Below, one piece after another: positions 1-10,600 of a stretch of DNA of 64,000 nucleotides (position 1 is its first letter; each line of letters starts with the position of its first letter). The notes under the pieces are model-generated. The model made no database searches. It had not been told where the DNA came from and worked only from the letters and a program-made list of their open reading frames with translations. The stretch is from Zea mays (Eukaryota > Streptophyta > Magnoliopsida > Poales > Poaceae): positions 116,221,982-116,285,981 of the forward strand of contig NC_050097.1 of NCBI RefSeq assembly GCF_902167145.1. Direction: 5' to 3'. Made by a program: the position numbers and the translations under genes.

Positions 1-781
1 ACGGTTCCTCGCAATCACTACACCACGACTCCATTGGTTATCACCCATGACACACGAATGACCTCGCCACGAAGGCTTATCCCTGTAAGCGCAATCAAGA
101 ACACAAGCAAGAATAGGAAAGAAACACAACCAAAATTGTATTGATTACGGAATGGGGTCTCACAAACCGATGACAACGACACTGTTCGACGACAGAATTG
201 ATCTAAGCAAAACCCAAACCTAATGTGGCGGCGACTGCTGAATAAATAGAGTATTAGGGTGTGCATGACCCCTGGACTCGCCCCTAATGGGCTCCGACGC
301 GATACAAGGCCCAACGGCCCAACAGACGGTGTCGCAGCACCAAAATAGAATCTGAATGCTGACTTGTTTCGACGATTCCTGTTGACTCCTGATGAATTTT
401 AGGGTGGAACTAGTTGGGTTGGTTAGATAATCTCCTTATCTTTCCAACCATATCAAGTCCGTCGCAATCAGAGTCCGAATGTATCTTGGGCGTCCATTTT
501 AGTGCAGACTGGTCCTAGAACCCGAGATGAAGCCGCAGCCGAGTCGGACTTAATCTCCTTCCTGTTGTGGGCGCCCTTGCTGCTCCTCCTCAACACCTAG
601 GCCTTTCCCAAGTCCTTGCTGGTCCTCTCCAAGGTTCCTAATCATCAAAACATCCATGGCCCCAAGCGTAAGCTCTGAAACACAATTAACTAGGGTAGAA
701 CGTACCTGGAGATTTAGCTGTCGTGCACGTGATCGTGTTATCGGTCCATTCATTGTATGTATAGAAGTGATGTCCTCATCA
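1..781 (-). repeat. 3' LTR of the CRM-like element (partial)
   Basis: Bases 346-781 match 6411-6846. Bases 1-345 have no match at the other end of the element but look like a genuine R-U5: on the minus strand there is a CTATTTATT stretch near 250 and a transcribed-leader-like sequence running to base 1. The first part of the LTR on the element strand (781 down to 550) still encodes the C-terminus of the polyprotein. Confidence 0.8.
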
Positions 782-2577
782 TCCTCCTCCTCTTGAATTG
801 GAGTCGTCCTCGACTCGATCTCATCTTCGTCACCCATATATGGCTTCAAATATGAAATGTTAAAGGTGGGACTAACCCCAAAATCTGGCGGCAACTCAAG
901 TGTATATGCATTATCATTAATTTTTGCAAGAACTTTATAAGGACCTGCAGCTCGTGGCATAAGTTTAGACTTTCTCAAATCAGGAAACCTATCCTTTCTC
1001 AAATGAACCCACACCAAGTCACCAGGTTCCAATTTCATTTCCTTCCTGCCTTTATTAGCAGCAATACGATACTTTTCATTCATCTTTTCAATTTGCAACT
1101 TAGTTGTTTCATGTAACTTAAGAATGAATTCAGAACGTTGTGTAGCATCCAAGTTCACTATTTCAGAAGGTGGTAAAGGTAGCAAATCAATTGGAGCACG
1201 AGGATTAAAACCATATACTACCATAAATGGACTAAGCTTGGTTGTGGAATGAATCGATCTATTATAAGCAAACTCAATATGTGGCAAACATTCCTCCCAC
1301 AATCTCAAATTATCCTTCAAAATAGCCCGCAACATGGTAGATAAAGTGCGATTAACAACCTCTGTTTGCCCGTCAGTTTGGGGATGACAAGTAGTAGAAA
1401 ACAACAACTTTGTTCCCAATTTAAACCACAAGGTTCTCCAAAAATGACTTAAAAACTTAGCATCCCTATCAGAAACAATAGTATTTGGCACACCATGCAA
1501 ACACACAATCTTAGTGAATAACAAATCAGCAATATGTGAAGCATTATCAGTTTTGTGACAAGGTATAAAATGTGCCATCTTTGAAAAACGATCGACAATG
1601 ACAAAAACACTATCACTCCCCCTCTTTGTTCTAGGCAATCCCAAAACAAAATCCATAGAAATATCCTCCCAAGGTGCACGAGGAATAGGAAGAGGCAAAT
1701 AAAGACCATGGGGGTTAAGTCGGGACTTAGCTTTGTTGCACGTGGTGCAACGAGAGACGTAGCGCTCAACATCACGCCGCATCCGAGGCCAATAGAAATG
1801 AGTAAACAACACATCCTCGGTCTTCTTAACACCAAAATGTCCCATCAAGCCACCTCCATGTGCTTCCTGCAAGAGTAGAAGACGAACGGAGCAAGCTGGA
1901 ACACACAACTTGTTAGCACGGTAGAGAAGGCCTTCACGCAGCATAAATTTTTGCCACGTTCTTCCCTCTCTGCAATTTTCAAAAGGATCTTTGAAGTCCA
2001 AACCAGCAGCATATAATTCCTTTATAGTCTCCAAACCAAATATTTTATGATTAAGTTGGGACAACATAGTATAACGTCTAGATAAAGCATCAGCAATTAC
2101 ATTATCCTTTCCTTTTTTATGCTTAATAATGTAAGGAAATGATTCTATAAATTCAATCCATTTAGCATGTCGTTTGTTTAGATTAGATTGTCCCTTAAGA
2201 TACTTCAAAGATTCATGATCCGAATGTATGACAAATTCTTTAGACCATAGATAATGTTGCCAAGTTTGTAAAACTCGTACTAAAGAATATAATTCTTTGT
2301 CATATGTAGAATAATTCAGAGTTGGACCATGCAATTTTTCACTAAAGAAAGCAACATGTTTACCTCCTTGAATGAGCACTCCTCCAATCCCAATGCCGCT
2401 CGCATCACACTCGAGCTCGAATGTCTTGTCAAAATCAGGAAGTTGCAGCAGTGGTGCTTGTGTGAGCTTCGACTTGAGGGCATCAAAAGCTTGTTGTTGT
2501 GATGGTCCCCAATGAAATGGCACTCCATTCTTTGTCAACTCGTGGAGAGGTGCTGCAATGGTGCTGAAATCCTGCAC
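550..2577 (-). pseudogene. CRM-like pol, 3' part: RNase H, integrase, CR-type tail
   Basis: This is an open frame of 675 codons. It covers most of RNase H, then the integrase HHCC zinc finger (about 1740-1870) and the integrase core. The catalytic acidic residues are intact: Asp codon 1651-1653 in SMDF, Asp codon 1468-1470 in VSDRDAKF and Glu codon 1360-1362 in GQTEVV. This gives D-X60-D-X35-E spacing. The C-terminal stretch after 780 lies inside the LTR, as expected for the CR motif used by centromeric chromoviruses (family knowledge). The frame is broken from the upstream RT part near 2577, so this is a fragment of a dead polyprotein although the integrase itself is uninterrupted. Confidence 0.85.
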
Positions 2578-2599
2578 AAATCACTTGTAGAATCCTGCA

Positions 2600-4224
2600 A
2601 GACCAAGAAAACTTTGAACCTGCGTGACCGTGGTTGGAAGTGGCCAGCTCGTGATGGCAACAATTTTGCCTCATCCATCTCAATGCCCTGCGATGTCACA
2701 ACATATCCAAGAAAAGACACACGATCGGTGCTGAAGGTGCACTTCTCAAGGTTACCAAATAAACATGCATCACACAAAACATCAAAAACAACACGTAAAT
2801 GTTCAATATGATCATCATGAGACTTACTATAGATAAGAATATCATCAAAATATACCACCACAAATTTACCAATGAAAGCACGTAAAACCTCGTTCATCAA
2901 TCTCATGAAAGTGCTAGGCACATTAGTTAACCCAAAAGGCATGACTAACCACTAATAAAGACCGAACTTAGTTTTAAATGCAGTTTTCCATTCATCACCT
3001 AAAGACATACAAATCTGGTGGTATTCACTACGCAAGTCAATTTTAGAGAAAACAATAGAACCACTTAATTCATCAAGCATGTCATCCAATTTAGGAATAG
3101 TATATCTGTACTGAATTGTGATGTTATTAATGGCTCTACAATCAACACACATGCGCCAAGTGCCATCTTTCTTAGGAACCAAAAGGACAGGAACAAAACA
3201 AGGACTAAGGCTCTCACGAATGTACCCGCGGTCCAGAAGGTCCTGGACCTGGCGCTGAATCTCCATAGTCTCCTCGGGGTTGGTCCTGTAGGCAGCACGG
3301 TTGGGCAAGCTCGCCCCTGGAATTAAATCAATCTTGTGCTCAATGCCTCGCACAGGTGGCAATCTAGGGGGTATCTCAGAGGGAAACACATCCATATACT
3401 CTTGCAAAAGGTTAGCAATAGCAGGTGGCAAAACAATAGACGTATCATCAATGGAATAGAAAGCATTTTTGCACACTAAGGCATAGCAAAGTCCAAGAGA
3501 GGCATGTAACTCATCAAGATCAGATTTAGTGGCTAGCAAAGTAGGAGTTTTTAACTTAATAGGTTGCTGATTTTCAGAGTTCAAAACACCTTTTTGCTTA
3601 GCATTAGTCTTTTTCTCATGTTCAAAGTGGACAATCTCAGTGGGAGTCATAGGAAGCAACACAATTTTCTTTCCCTTATGCATGAAAGTATATTTATTAG
3701 ATATACCATGGTGAATAGCATCAGTATCAAACTCCCAAGGACGTCCCAGTAAAAGAGAGCAAGCATCCATAGTCACCACATTGAAATCAGCAAAGTCATG
3801 GTAAGAGCCAATAGAAAAATGCACCCTTGCTGTTTTTGTTACCTTGAACTTACTGCTGTTGTTAAACCATTGAATGTGATAAGGGTGGGGATGCTCTCGT
3901 GTGGTCAAGCCAAGCTTCTTGACCACCTCAACGTTCACCAAGTTGTTGCAGCTATCACCATCCATGATGGTATGTACACGACAGTCCTTGACGATGAGGA
4001 ACATGTTGAAGAGGTTGTGGCGCTGTCTATTGTCGTCGTCACTAGCCGTGGTACTCAAAGCTCGTTGCACAATCAAGGCCTTATAGGTCTCGGTCGCTGT
4101 TGTACCAAGAACCTCTTCATCACCATCATAAGTCTCTGCAATGTTAGCTCCAACAGTATCTTCATCTTCAACATCAGAAGCACTAACATACCCACCATCA
4201 CCAGTAGCAATGTATGCCCGTTTG
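2600..4224 (-). pseudogene. CRM-like protease and reverse transcriptase
   Basis: The protease lies around 3930-3980 with the motif MDGDSCNNL, an aspartic-protease-like site. The reverse transcriptase follows with [13 protein letters not shown] and the polymerase motif YFDD (codons 2839-2853, [12 protein letters not shown]). Lesions: an in-frame TAG next to FGLY (about 2954) and a frameshift near 2660, after which the text no longer matches the family. The substrate would be the element's own RNA in virus-like particles. This copy cannot make the enzyme. Confidence 0.85.
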
Positions 4225-5310
4225 CTGGGGCAATCTCGCTGAATATGGCCAAGTCCCTGGCAGCGGTGGCACTTGATGTTGGAGGAGCGGCCTGTGGAAG
4301 AGGTGGTCATAGCAGGTTTTGTTGCAACACTCGAAGGCACAACTGAAGATGTGGACGTCCGTACGCCCGAAGATGAAGACGCCTTGGCTGGCGCCGGTGG
4401 CTAGCGTGGAGCGAAAGTGCTGCTCCTCCATTGTTGACGATCCTGTAATTCTATTTCTGCCAACATAGAAAGATAGAACAAACATTGTATAGAATGATAT
4501 TCTTTATAATCAACAATATCCTGAATCTCCCACCTCAATCCCCCATAAAACCTAACCATTTGATCCTCCGGATCCTCAACTACCCCACATCGTAGCATAC
4601 CTTTCTGAAGATCTTGGTAGTATTCCTGTACCGACATGTCTCCCTGATCTAAGTGTTGCAATTTTTTTTCGAAGATCACGTCTATAAGAAGGGGGAACAA
4701 AGCGAGCTCACATCTCCTCTTTTAACGCATTCCATGTTTGTGGTGCAGCACGTGTGTTAACAAGTTCATTCCACCAAATGATAGCAAAATCTCTAAATTC
4801 ACTAGTGGCTTGTCTAACCCTATGCTGCTCAGGAACAAGATGGGAATTAAATTTTTGTTCTACCGTCATCTCCCAGTCTAAGTAAGCTTCAGCATCATAA
4901 GAACCCATGAATGGTGGAATAGAAAACTTAATCTTAGCAAATGGATCGTGGTCTGGTTCGGGATTATGATGACGACGTCTACCATTACCTCCCATACCTT
5001 GTCGATTACGTGCGAGGCGTTGTCACAGCGGTCCATAAACATCGTCGTCATCGTCGTCGTCGTCCACAGGAGAGTGAGCTGGGGCTGGAGTTGGTGGTGG
5101 GGGACGAGCCTCCAGTATGTCCATGCGTGTAACAAGTTCAGCAACTCGTTGATCAAGCTGCTCATAGGATGTCGAGACAGAGTCCTGGTATTTTTTAAAA
5201 GCTTCTGTCATCGCACGCATCATCTCCTTCAATTCAATCTGAGAGACACACTCATCGTCGTTAAGCTTAGGCCCCTTGTCCTTGTCCATTTGATTCTTTG
5301 GTCCTGTCAT
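4210..5310 (-). pseudogene. CRM-like gag with CCHC zinc knuckle
   Basis: The likely start is the ATG at 5308-5310 (MTGPKNQ). Seen in order: a Lys/Asp-rich N-terminus, a run of eight Asp (near 5040-5065), the capsid region with WWNELV, and the knuckle CHRCQGLGHIQRDC near 4225-4275. Lesions: a frameshift near 5020, a TGA at 4708-4710 that looks like a former CGA Arg codon, and another stop near 4402. The product would be the structural nucleocapsid protein. Confidence 0.8.
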
Positions 5311-5551
5311 TGTTAGCACAAAATAGAAACAAAAAGGTAACAAACAATGTGAACCCTACAACTATCTCTCAGGGTGGTGGTGGTGGTGGTGGAATACAAA
5401 TTAAGAAGCGTCTTACCCCGCTCTTACAATGTTCTTACCAGCACTGCAGGTGGCAAACGGTGACCGATGTGACTGTCCAACGACCGTGGGTGTGATTGCA
5501 AAGGAGTACCTGTTCTGCTCGAGAGAAAACTGGAGTTCTGGGAAGGCTGAC

Positions 5552-5564
5552 TATATATATATAT
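5552..5564 (-). promoter_or_regulatory. TATA-like tract upstream of CRM gag
   Basis: The minus strand has an uninterrupted alternating TATATATATA run about 240 bases upstream of the gag ATG, a reasonable core-promoter position. Promoter activity is inferred from sequence only. Confidence 0.35.
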
Positions 5565-6154
5565 GTGGCACACAAGTCAGTAACAGATAGCAATGCTGAA
5601 TAAGTGTTCCAAGTACTCGTCCTAGTTGCTGGCCTAGAAAATGTAATAGAACAGTTGGACCAAAGCACAAGAAAGGAGGTACAAGTATCTAGTAGAAATG
5701 GCAGTTCTGTAAATAGAGCAGATTTTTTTAGCACTAGTAGAAATCAAAGGCGCGTTTCCAAAGGAGTACCAGCAAAAGAGCTCGAAATATTCTGAATTTT
5801 TTTATCACTGATCCAAAATCACAAAGGATGGAAGCACATAAAATTTCACTTGAAACAAAGTTGTATTGTGGCCTAGAGAAATTCACAAATGATCTATGAA
5901 ATTCCTGAAAACACTTAAACAAATTTTTTAATTATCTTCCCAATTTTTTTTTGAATTTTTTGACCGAACCAAACAGGCCGATTTTTTTTTCTGAAATTCA
6001 CCTCAGAATGGAGTCAGAAATCTGCTGTAAAAAATTGAGCTCAAATGGAGCACCGAGCGAAAAGTTATGCCCGTTTTATGGAAGGTACCTCAAGTTATGG
6101 TTTTCAAAGGCACAAATCGGCAGGAACTGAAGCGGCGGCTATGGAGCACAGGGT

Positions 6155-6345
6155 CAGTTTTAGAGATAGGATTTGTTTTGTGGATATGGTTGGTTTATAT
6201 ATAGGATCTGGTTTGTCCATATGGTCGGTTTTAGAGATAGGATCTGTTTTGTGGATAGGGTCGGTTGTAGAGATAGGATCTGTTTTGTGGATAGGGTCGG
6301 TTTTAGAGATAGGATCTGTTTTGTAGATAGGATCGGTTTTGTAGG
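6155..6345. repeat. 36-bp tandem repeat (minisatellite)
   Basis: About five units of a roughly 36-base repeat built from GATCTGTTTTGTGGATAGGG plus GTCGGTTTTAGAGATAG. The central units are nearly identical and the first two more divergent. Because 36 is a multiple of three, every frame is periodic with a 12-residue repeat, so apparent reading frames here are artefacts. Confidence 0.85.
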
Positions 6346-6410
6346 ATGGAAGCGGATGGACAGAATCAAACTGAACCAAAACAAATCTAAACCAGCAACA
6401 AAACTCAACC

Positions 6411-6846
6411 TAGAATCTGAACGCTGACTTGTTTCGACGATTCCTGTTGACTCCGGACGAATTTTAGGGTGGAACCAGTTGGGTTGGTTAGATAATCACC
6501 TTATATTTCCAACCATATCAAGTCCGTCGCAATCGGAGTCCGGATGTATCTTGGGCGTCTATTTTAGTGCAGACTGGTCCTGGAACCCGAGATGGAGCCG
6601 CAACCGAGTCAGACTTGATCTCCTTCCTATTGTGGGCGCCCTTGCTGCTCCTCCTCAACACCTAGGCCTTTCCCAAGTCCTTGCTGGTCCTCTCCAAGGT
6701 TTCTAATCATCAAAACATCCATGGCCCCAAGCGTAAGCTCTGAAGTACAATTGACTAGGGTAGAACGTACCTGGAGATTTAGCTGTCCTGGACGTGATCG
6801 TGTTATCGGTCCATTCATTGTATGTATAGAAGTGATGTCCTCATCA
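6411..6846 (-). repeat. U3 part of the 5' LTR of the CRM-like element
   Basis: Matches 346-781 with scattered substitutions. It begins TGATGAGGAC at 6846 on the element strand and diverges completely from the 3' LTR beyond 6411. It repeats the pol C-terminal coding found in the 3' LTR, so it holds a pol-tail fragment at 6627-6846 that is not a gene. Confidence 0.8.
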
Positions 6847-7967
6847 GCATGCCCCCCCGTCATACAAGCTACCTCAACTTCCCATGTATGATGGGCACTC
6901 AGACCTAAAGCAGTTTCTGATGAGCTACGAAGCAACTATATCTTCGTATGGGGGCAATACTGCAGTCATGGCGAAGTCATTCGTCATGGCAGTCCGGAAT
7001 GTAGCCCAAACATGGTATTCTTCTCTTCAGCCAGGGACTATCACGTCATGGCAGAAGCTTAAGGACATGCCGGTGACCAGTTTCCAAGGCTTTCAGACGA
7101 AGCCAGTCACAGCTCAGGCCCTGTTCCAATGCACGCAAGACCATGAGGAATACCTCCAGGCGTATGTCCGAAGGTTCTTGCGATTGAGGGCACAAGCGCC
7201 CATAGTGCCAAATGAAATTCATTGAGGCCATGATTAAGGGCCTTTGGCCAGGACCTACGGCTCAGTACTTCGCCAGGAAGCCCCCACAAACTCTGGAGAA
7301 GCTGCTCTAGAAAATGGATGAGTACATCCGGGCTGACAAGAACTTCCGCCAAAGAAGGGAAGAAGCTTACAGATTCTCGGAACTGACCAGGGGCTTCGGA
7401 GGAAGAATCCACCCAAGGCATGTCAGGTCAATACATAATTCCACTCAGAGTGATGACAAAGGAAGTCAGCCTCAGAGGTCGCAATACACCTCACAATCTT
7501 CGGGGCAACAGCAAAGCTCTTTCAGGCCACCAGCTCCAAGGGGCAGAGGCGCCAGGGGCTTCAGGGGAAGATTTGGGGATCAGCCTAGAAAGATCTACTG
7601 CTTATTCTGTGGTGAGGACAAGGGCCATACTACAAGAATGTGCCAAATCACCATTTAGAAGCAAAAGGAGATAGCAGAAGCCGAAGCTCGGCAGAATCAG
7701 CCGAAGCAGGTCTTGCATACTGCTTCGTGCCATTCTCCCTACATACCAGAGTATGTGGGCAATCATCCTGCAGCTTCTGTTGCTTCGGCTAGCCATTCAC
7801 AGGCTTCCTGGCCACAACTCCCACCCCCACCACCACTACAACCGACCTATTCCCGAAGCCAGCAGCTAGAAGGGCACCAGCACTCTCAACAGCAACGGGA
7901 ATTCAGGGAGGAATCTGAAGCTCACACAGTCAACAGTACTGTGCAGGAATCAAAGCACATTTATTGA
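6847..7967 (+). pseudogene. gag of element T, 5' truncated
   Basis: Retrotransposon gag (capsid) homology runs from YDGHSDLKQFL near 6885, with TWYSSLQPG and YFARKPPQTLEKLL typical of Tat/Cinful/Xilon-type gag. A knuckle-like C-X2-C-X4-H-X4-C segment (CLFCGEDKGHTTRMC) follows near 7600-7645, then a Gln/Pro-rich tail. Lesions: a 2-base deletion near 7219 (frameshift, then TGA), TAG at 7308-7310 and TAG at 7656-7658. Both TAGs sit where a Gln is expected. The N-terminus is removed by the CRM-like insertion at 6846. Confidence 0.85.
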
Positions 7968-8140
7968 GAGATATCCTACCTCTGAAAAATTCTTTACATT
8001 CTATGTCATTTTTGTTTTTCAATAAGGAACAAGTAATGCAAATTTAGTTTTAATTCCTTGTAATAGTTTCGTTTCTATTAAAATGAAATATATCCTCTTC
8101 ACAGATTTACGAAGCTCAAAAATTGCCGAAGCTCAAAAGT
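7968..8140 (+). other. AT-rich noncoding stretch after T gag
   Basis: No reading frame, pol domain or recognisable signal. In autonomous relatives pol would follow here. Its absence is the main evidence that T is gag-only. Confidence 0.5.
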
Positions 8141-8511
8141 CGTTCCTAAGGGAATACAGAGCTAGATAAACACCGAAGCTATAAAAAAGACGTTCCTAAG
8201 GGAGCGCAGCGTAAGTTTTGACGAAGCTACAAAAAAAGTCGTTCCTAAGGGAGCATCGTGTAAGTTTTCTGCTCAAAAGTCGTTCCAAAGGGAATGCAGA
8301 GCCAAATACCGCCGAAATATAAGGCGAAGAAGTTCAAAAGACGTTCCTAAGGGAATGTAGAACTTACACCGAAAAGTCAATGGTGATACCGCTGAAATAG
8401 AAGGCGAAGAAGTTCAAAAGACGTTCCTAAGGGGATGCAGAACTTACACCAAAAAATAAGCGGTGAAGCCAAAAAATAAACGGCAAAGAGGTTCCGATCG
8501 TTCCTAATGGG
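8141..8511 (+). repeat. irregular array of CGTTCCTAAGGGA motifs
   Basis: Seven copies of CGTTCCTAAGGGA or one- to two-base variants start at 8141, 8191, 8240, 8281, 8342, 8422 and 8499. Most are followed by a (T/G)GCAGAGC-like tail and embedded in GAAGCTCAAAAG-like text. Spacing grows from about 40-50 to about 80 bases. They lie in the noncoding interior of T downstream of the antisense gene's stop. Confidence 0.85.
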
Positions 8512-9021
8512 ACGCAGAGATGGTGTGTTCCAGTGTGGGCGTGTGGGTGTGTATCTTCGGCATTAGCATCATCCTTCGCGTCATATCATCACATCATCCC
8601 GCATAGCATCACATCATACATCATATTGCACCGATGACACGAATTGAATACGAAGTCGACCTTCGGAGATTGCTTTATAAAAAATGAAAAAGTGCTAAGG
8701 CACAAAGCAAGCTGAGAAATACAACTTCATCAGCTCTATTGCAAAAGAAGGGATCCTTTGTTTACGAAGATGGGATGTTCTTACAAAGCACAGATATTTT
8801 CACGAAGCATGGATCTTTTTTCTTTACGAAGCATGAAAAGAAGGGAAGATGTTTTTTCGTCGAAGGCTCAAAAACGGTATGTATGTAAAAGTTTCATGCA
8901 TCGCAAAGAAGTGAATTACGAGTAATTTACAGATTAGATTCAAAACTATACACATCAAATATTACAGTCTTAGTCCAGCAAATGTTACATTAATCGTCTA
9001 AAAATGTTTTTACAATAACTA
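8512..9021 (+). other. noncoding interior of T
   Basis: About 500 bases with CATCACATCAT-like short repeats near 8570-8630 and several CGAAG motifs characteristic of this family. No supported coding sequence. On the minus strand this would be the 3' flank of the antisense gene. Confidence 0.4.
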
Positions 9022-9637
9022 CTAGTCTTCCTTCAGGACCTTCTCTGCAACTTCATTTAGTAACTTGTTAACGACTTCGTCAATAATAGATTCGGCTATA
9101 TTAATAATCTCCAATGCTCTTTTTGTCTCTGGGTCGGCCAGGGGATCAAATGGTTCCGGTGGGGGAGATAGTTCAGCTACAATAGGAAAAGTTAATTAGT
9201 TCGAAGCTAAAAATCAAATGCCGAAGCTAAAAGTCACGAAACAATACCTAAACGTCTTTCACGTTCTGCAGCTTCCTCAGCTTGTTTCGCTTCCACTCGG
9301 GCGTCATGAATATTTTTTCACTTTTCTTCATAATTTCGTGAGCCATTTCTTGGCCACCATTTATCCAGATGTCACTATAAAATTTTCCATCCATTAAACT
9401 TGCTTCAGCTGAGGGATCTTTTGTATCATCCACAGAGAAGGCAGCTTCGACCTGGGCCAGGGTTTTGACATGGTCGCAACCCGCCTTCTCTAGGATGACT
9501 GAAATTCCTCTTGCACCGAAGAACGCGCAGACATCCCCACGATCACTTAGAAATTCTTCAAAAGCTTCGGCCTCTCTGCTTATCCACTCGATAACACCTT
9601 CAGGGTCACCTCGTATGAAGTTATCTTCGTTTGAATA
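9022..9637 (-). pseudogene. antisense accessory gene of T, 3' exons
   Basis: This is the C-terminal end of the antisense gene. Coding runs from 9637 (directly after the element A insertion) to 9248, shows a GT-AG intron from 9247 to 9177, and ends with a final exon 9176-9022 (stop at 9022-9024). The region is acidic and helical (ISREAEAFEEFL, KAGCDHVKTLAQVEAAF). A frameshift near 9310 separates the main frame from the one that reads cleanly across the intron. Function unknown. Family knowledge: Grande-type Tat elements carry an antisense accessory gene in their long 3' region. Confidence 0.7.
9177..9247 (-). other. putative intron in the antisense gene (second)
   Basis: On the minus strand it begins GTATTGTTTC and ends CCTATTGTAG, 71 bases. 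Joining the flanks keeps a 51-residue terminal exon open in one frame to its TAG. No transcript evidence is available here. Confidence 0.55.
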
Positions 9638-9642
9638 GGCGT
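9638..9642 (+). repeat. target-site duplication, left of element A
   Basis: GGCGT here pairs with GGCGC at 27816-27820, one mismatch. The antisense frame of T reads on across the site if A and one copy are ignored, and it predicts GGCGC as the original, so the left copy carries the mutation. Confidence 0.85.
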
Positions 9643-10152
9643 TGTAGCATCCCAAAAATTCAAATCTTGAAATTTTCTCAAACTCGCTCTAAATTCAAAA
9701 TGAATTTCAAATTTCATTTCAAAATGTTTGTTTGTGAGTTGATATCAGCAAATAAAATATAGTCGTCTATATTCTCTCCAAAATCCTCCTCAAAATATCC
9801 TACAAATATTTCCCCAGTGAACCCCCTCAAATTCTTCCCAGAAATACTACCCAGATATTTCCCTAGTGATCCCCTTCAAGTTCTTTCCAGAAATATTGCC
9901 TAGATATTCCACCGATATATCTCCAAGTATTTTCCTCCTGAGAAATACCTTCAGAATCATTTTTCAAGTCCCTACAAATATTTTCTTCATAACTTTCCTC
10001 ATGCCCATACGTATACGTATGCCTCCGGTGTCATACAGTGAGCTCTACAAGCTAATTACACTCATATAAGACAAATCCATGCTAATCTCCCACTAATCCT
10101 CTCATCCTCCCACTAATCCTCTCATCCCTCCCCCTAATCCCCCCACCATGGC

Positions 10153-10160
10153 TATAAATA
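10153..10160 (+). promoter_or_regulatory. TATA box in 5' LTR of A
   Basis: TATAAATA in a CACCATGGC...GAGGGGCAAGG context, repeated at 24865-24872 in the other LTR. It places transcription start near 10185 (inference). Confidence 0.6.
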
Positions 10161-10272
10161 GAGGGGCAAGGGCCTCCACTCATCCCACCCCAAGCCATTT
10201 CATGGCAACTCCCTCCCCCCCACACGCCCACTCCCACTCCACCTCCCACACAAGCACCCACTAGCACAAGGA

Positions 10273-10600
10273 TCGTTCAGTCGTTCTTCAATCGTTCATC
10301 CCCCTGTTCTTAGTTTGTTCGTTCGTTCGTCGAATCGTCCGATCGTTCGTCCGATCGTTCATGGTTCGTTCGTCCGTTCGTCCGATCGTTCGATCGTTCG
10401 TCTGTCCAAATAATCTTTTTTCCTGTCGCTATGCTGCCGAAATTCCTATCGTTCGTTCGTTCGATCATTCGTTCATAGTTCCTATTCATCGTTCATCGTT
10501 CATCGTCACTATTCACCGTTCGTTCATATGAACTATTCACCATCACTATTCACCATTACTATTCATCGTTACTATTCATCGTTACTATTTATCGATCGTC
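10273..10600. repeat. CGTTCG/CGATCGTTC simple-sequence array in LTR of A
   Basis: About 330 bases built from CGTTCGT, CGATCGTTC and later TATTCATCGTTAC-like units, immediately downstream of the TATA box and so in the predicted RNA leader. A length variant lies at 24993-25330 in the right LTR. Confidence 0.8.

Larger units (their letters stand above)
5311..6410 (-). other. segment in place of R/U5, primer-binding site and leader of the CRM-like element
   Basis: These 1.1 kb lie between the conserved U3 (6411-6846) and gag but do not match the R-U5 at 1-345. I see no tRNA primer-binding site. It holds a 36-bp tandem array (6155-6345), homopolymer-T stretches near 5935-5990, a strong minus-strand TATA tract (5552-5564) and a (GGT)n tract (5372-5393). 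It may be a recombinant leader or a foreign insertion with loss of the original sequence. Confidence 0.55.
1..6846 (-). mobile_element. CRM-like centromeric Ty3/gypsy chromovirus, 3' LTR cut by the window edge
   Basis: The element reads right to left: U3 of the 5' LTR (6846-6411), a non-matching segment (6410-5311), gag-pol (5310-550) and a 3' LTR (781 to before base 1). Seen: a direct repeat of about 435 bases (346-781 and 6411-6846) whose right edge begins TGATGAGGAC on the element strand, and pol coding that runs into the LTR. Established: group-A CRM/CRR elements have a pol reading frame that overlaps the 3' LTR and ends in a CR motif. The insertion cuts the gag of element T at 6846/6847. 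The target duplication cannot be checked because the left end lies outside the window. Confidence 0.85.

Noticed and set aside
3798..4346. 182-codon plus-strand ORF
   Set aside because: Antisense shadow of the CRM-like gag/protease region.
6045..6408. Repetitive ORFs on both strands with 12-residue repeats
   Set aside because: Direct consequence of a 36-bp tandem DNA repeat, open in several frames at once.
8141..8511. CRISPR-like array (short repeats with spacers)
   Set aside because: Repeats are inexact, spacing varies from 41 to 80 bases, and the setting is a plant retrotransposon.
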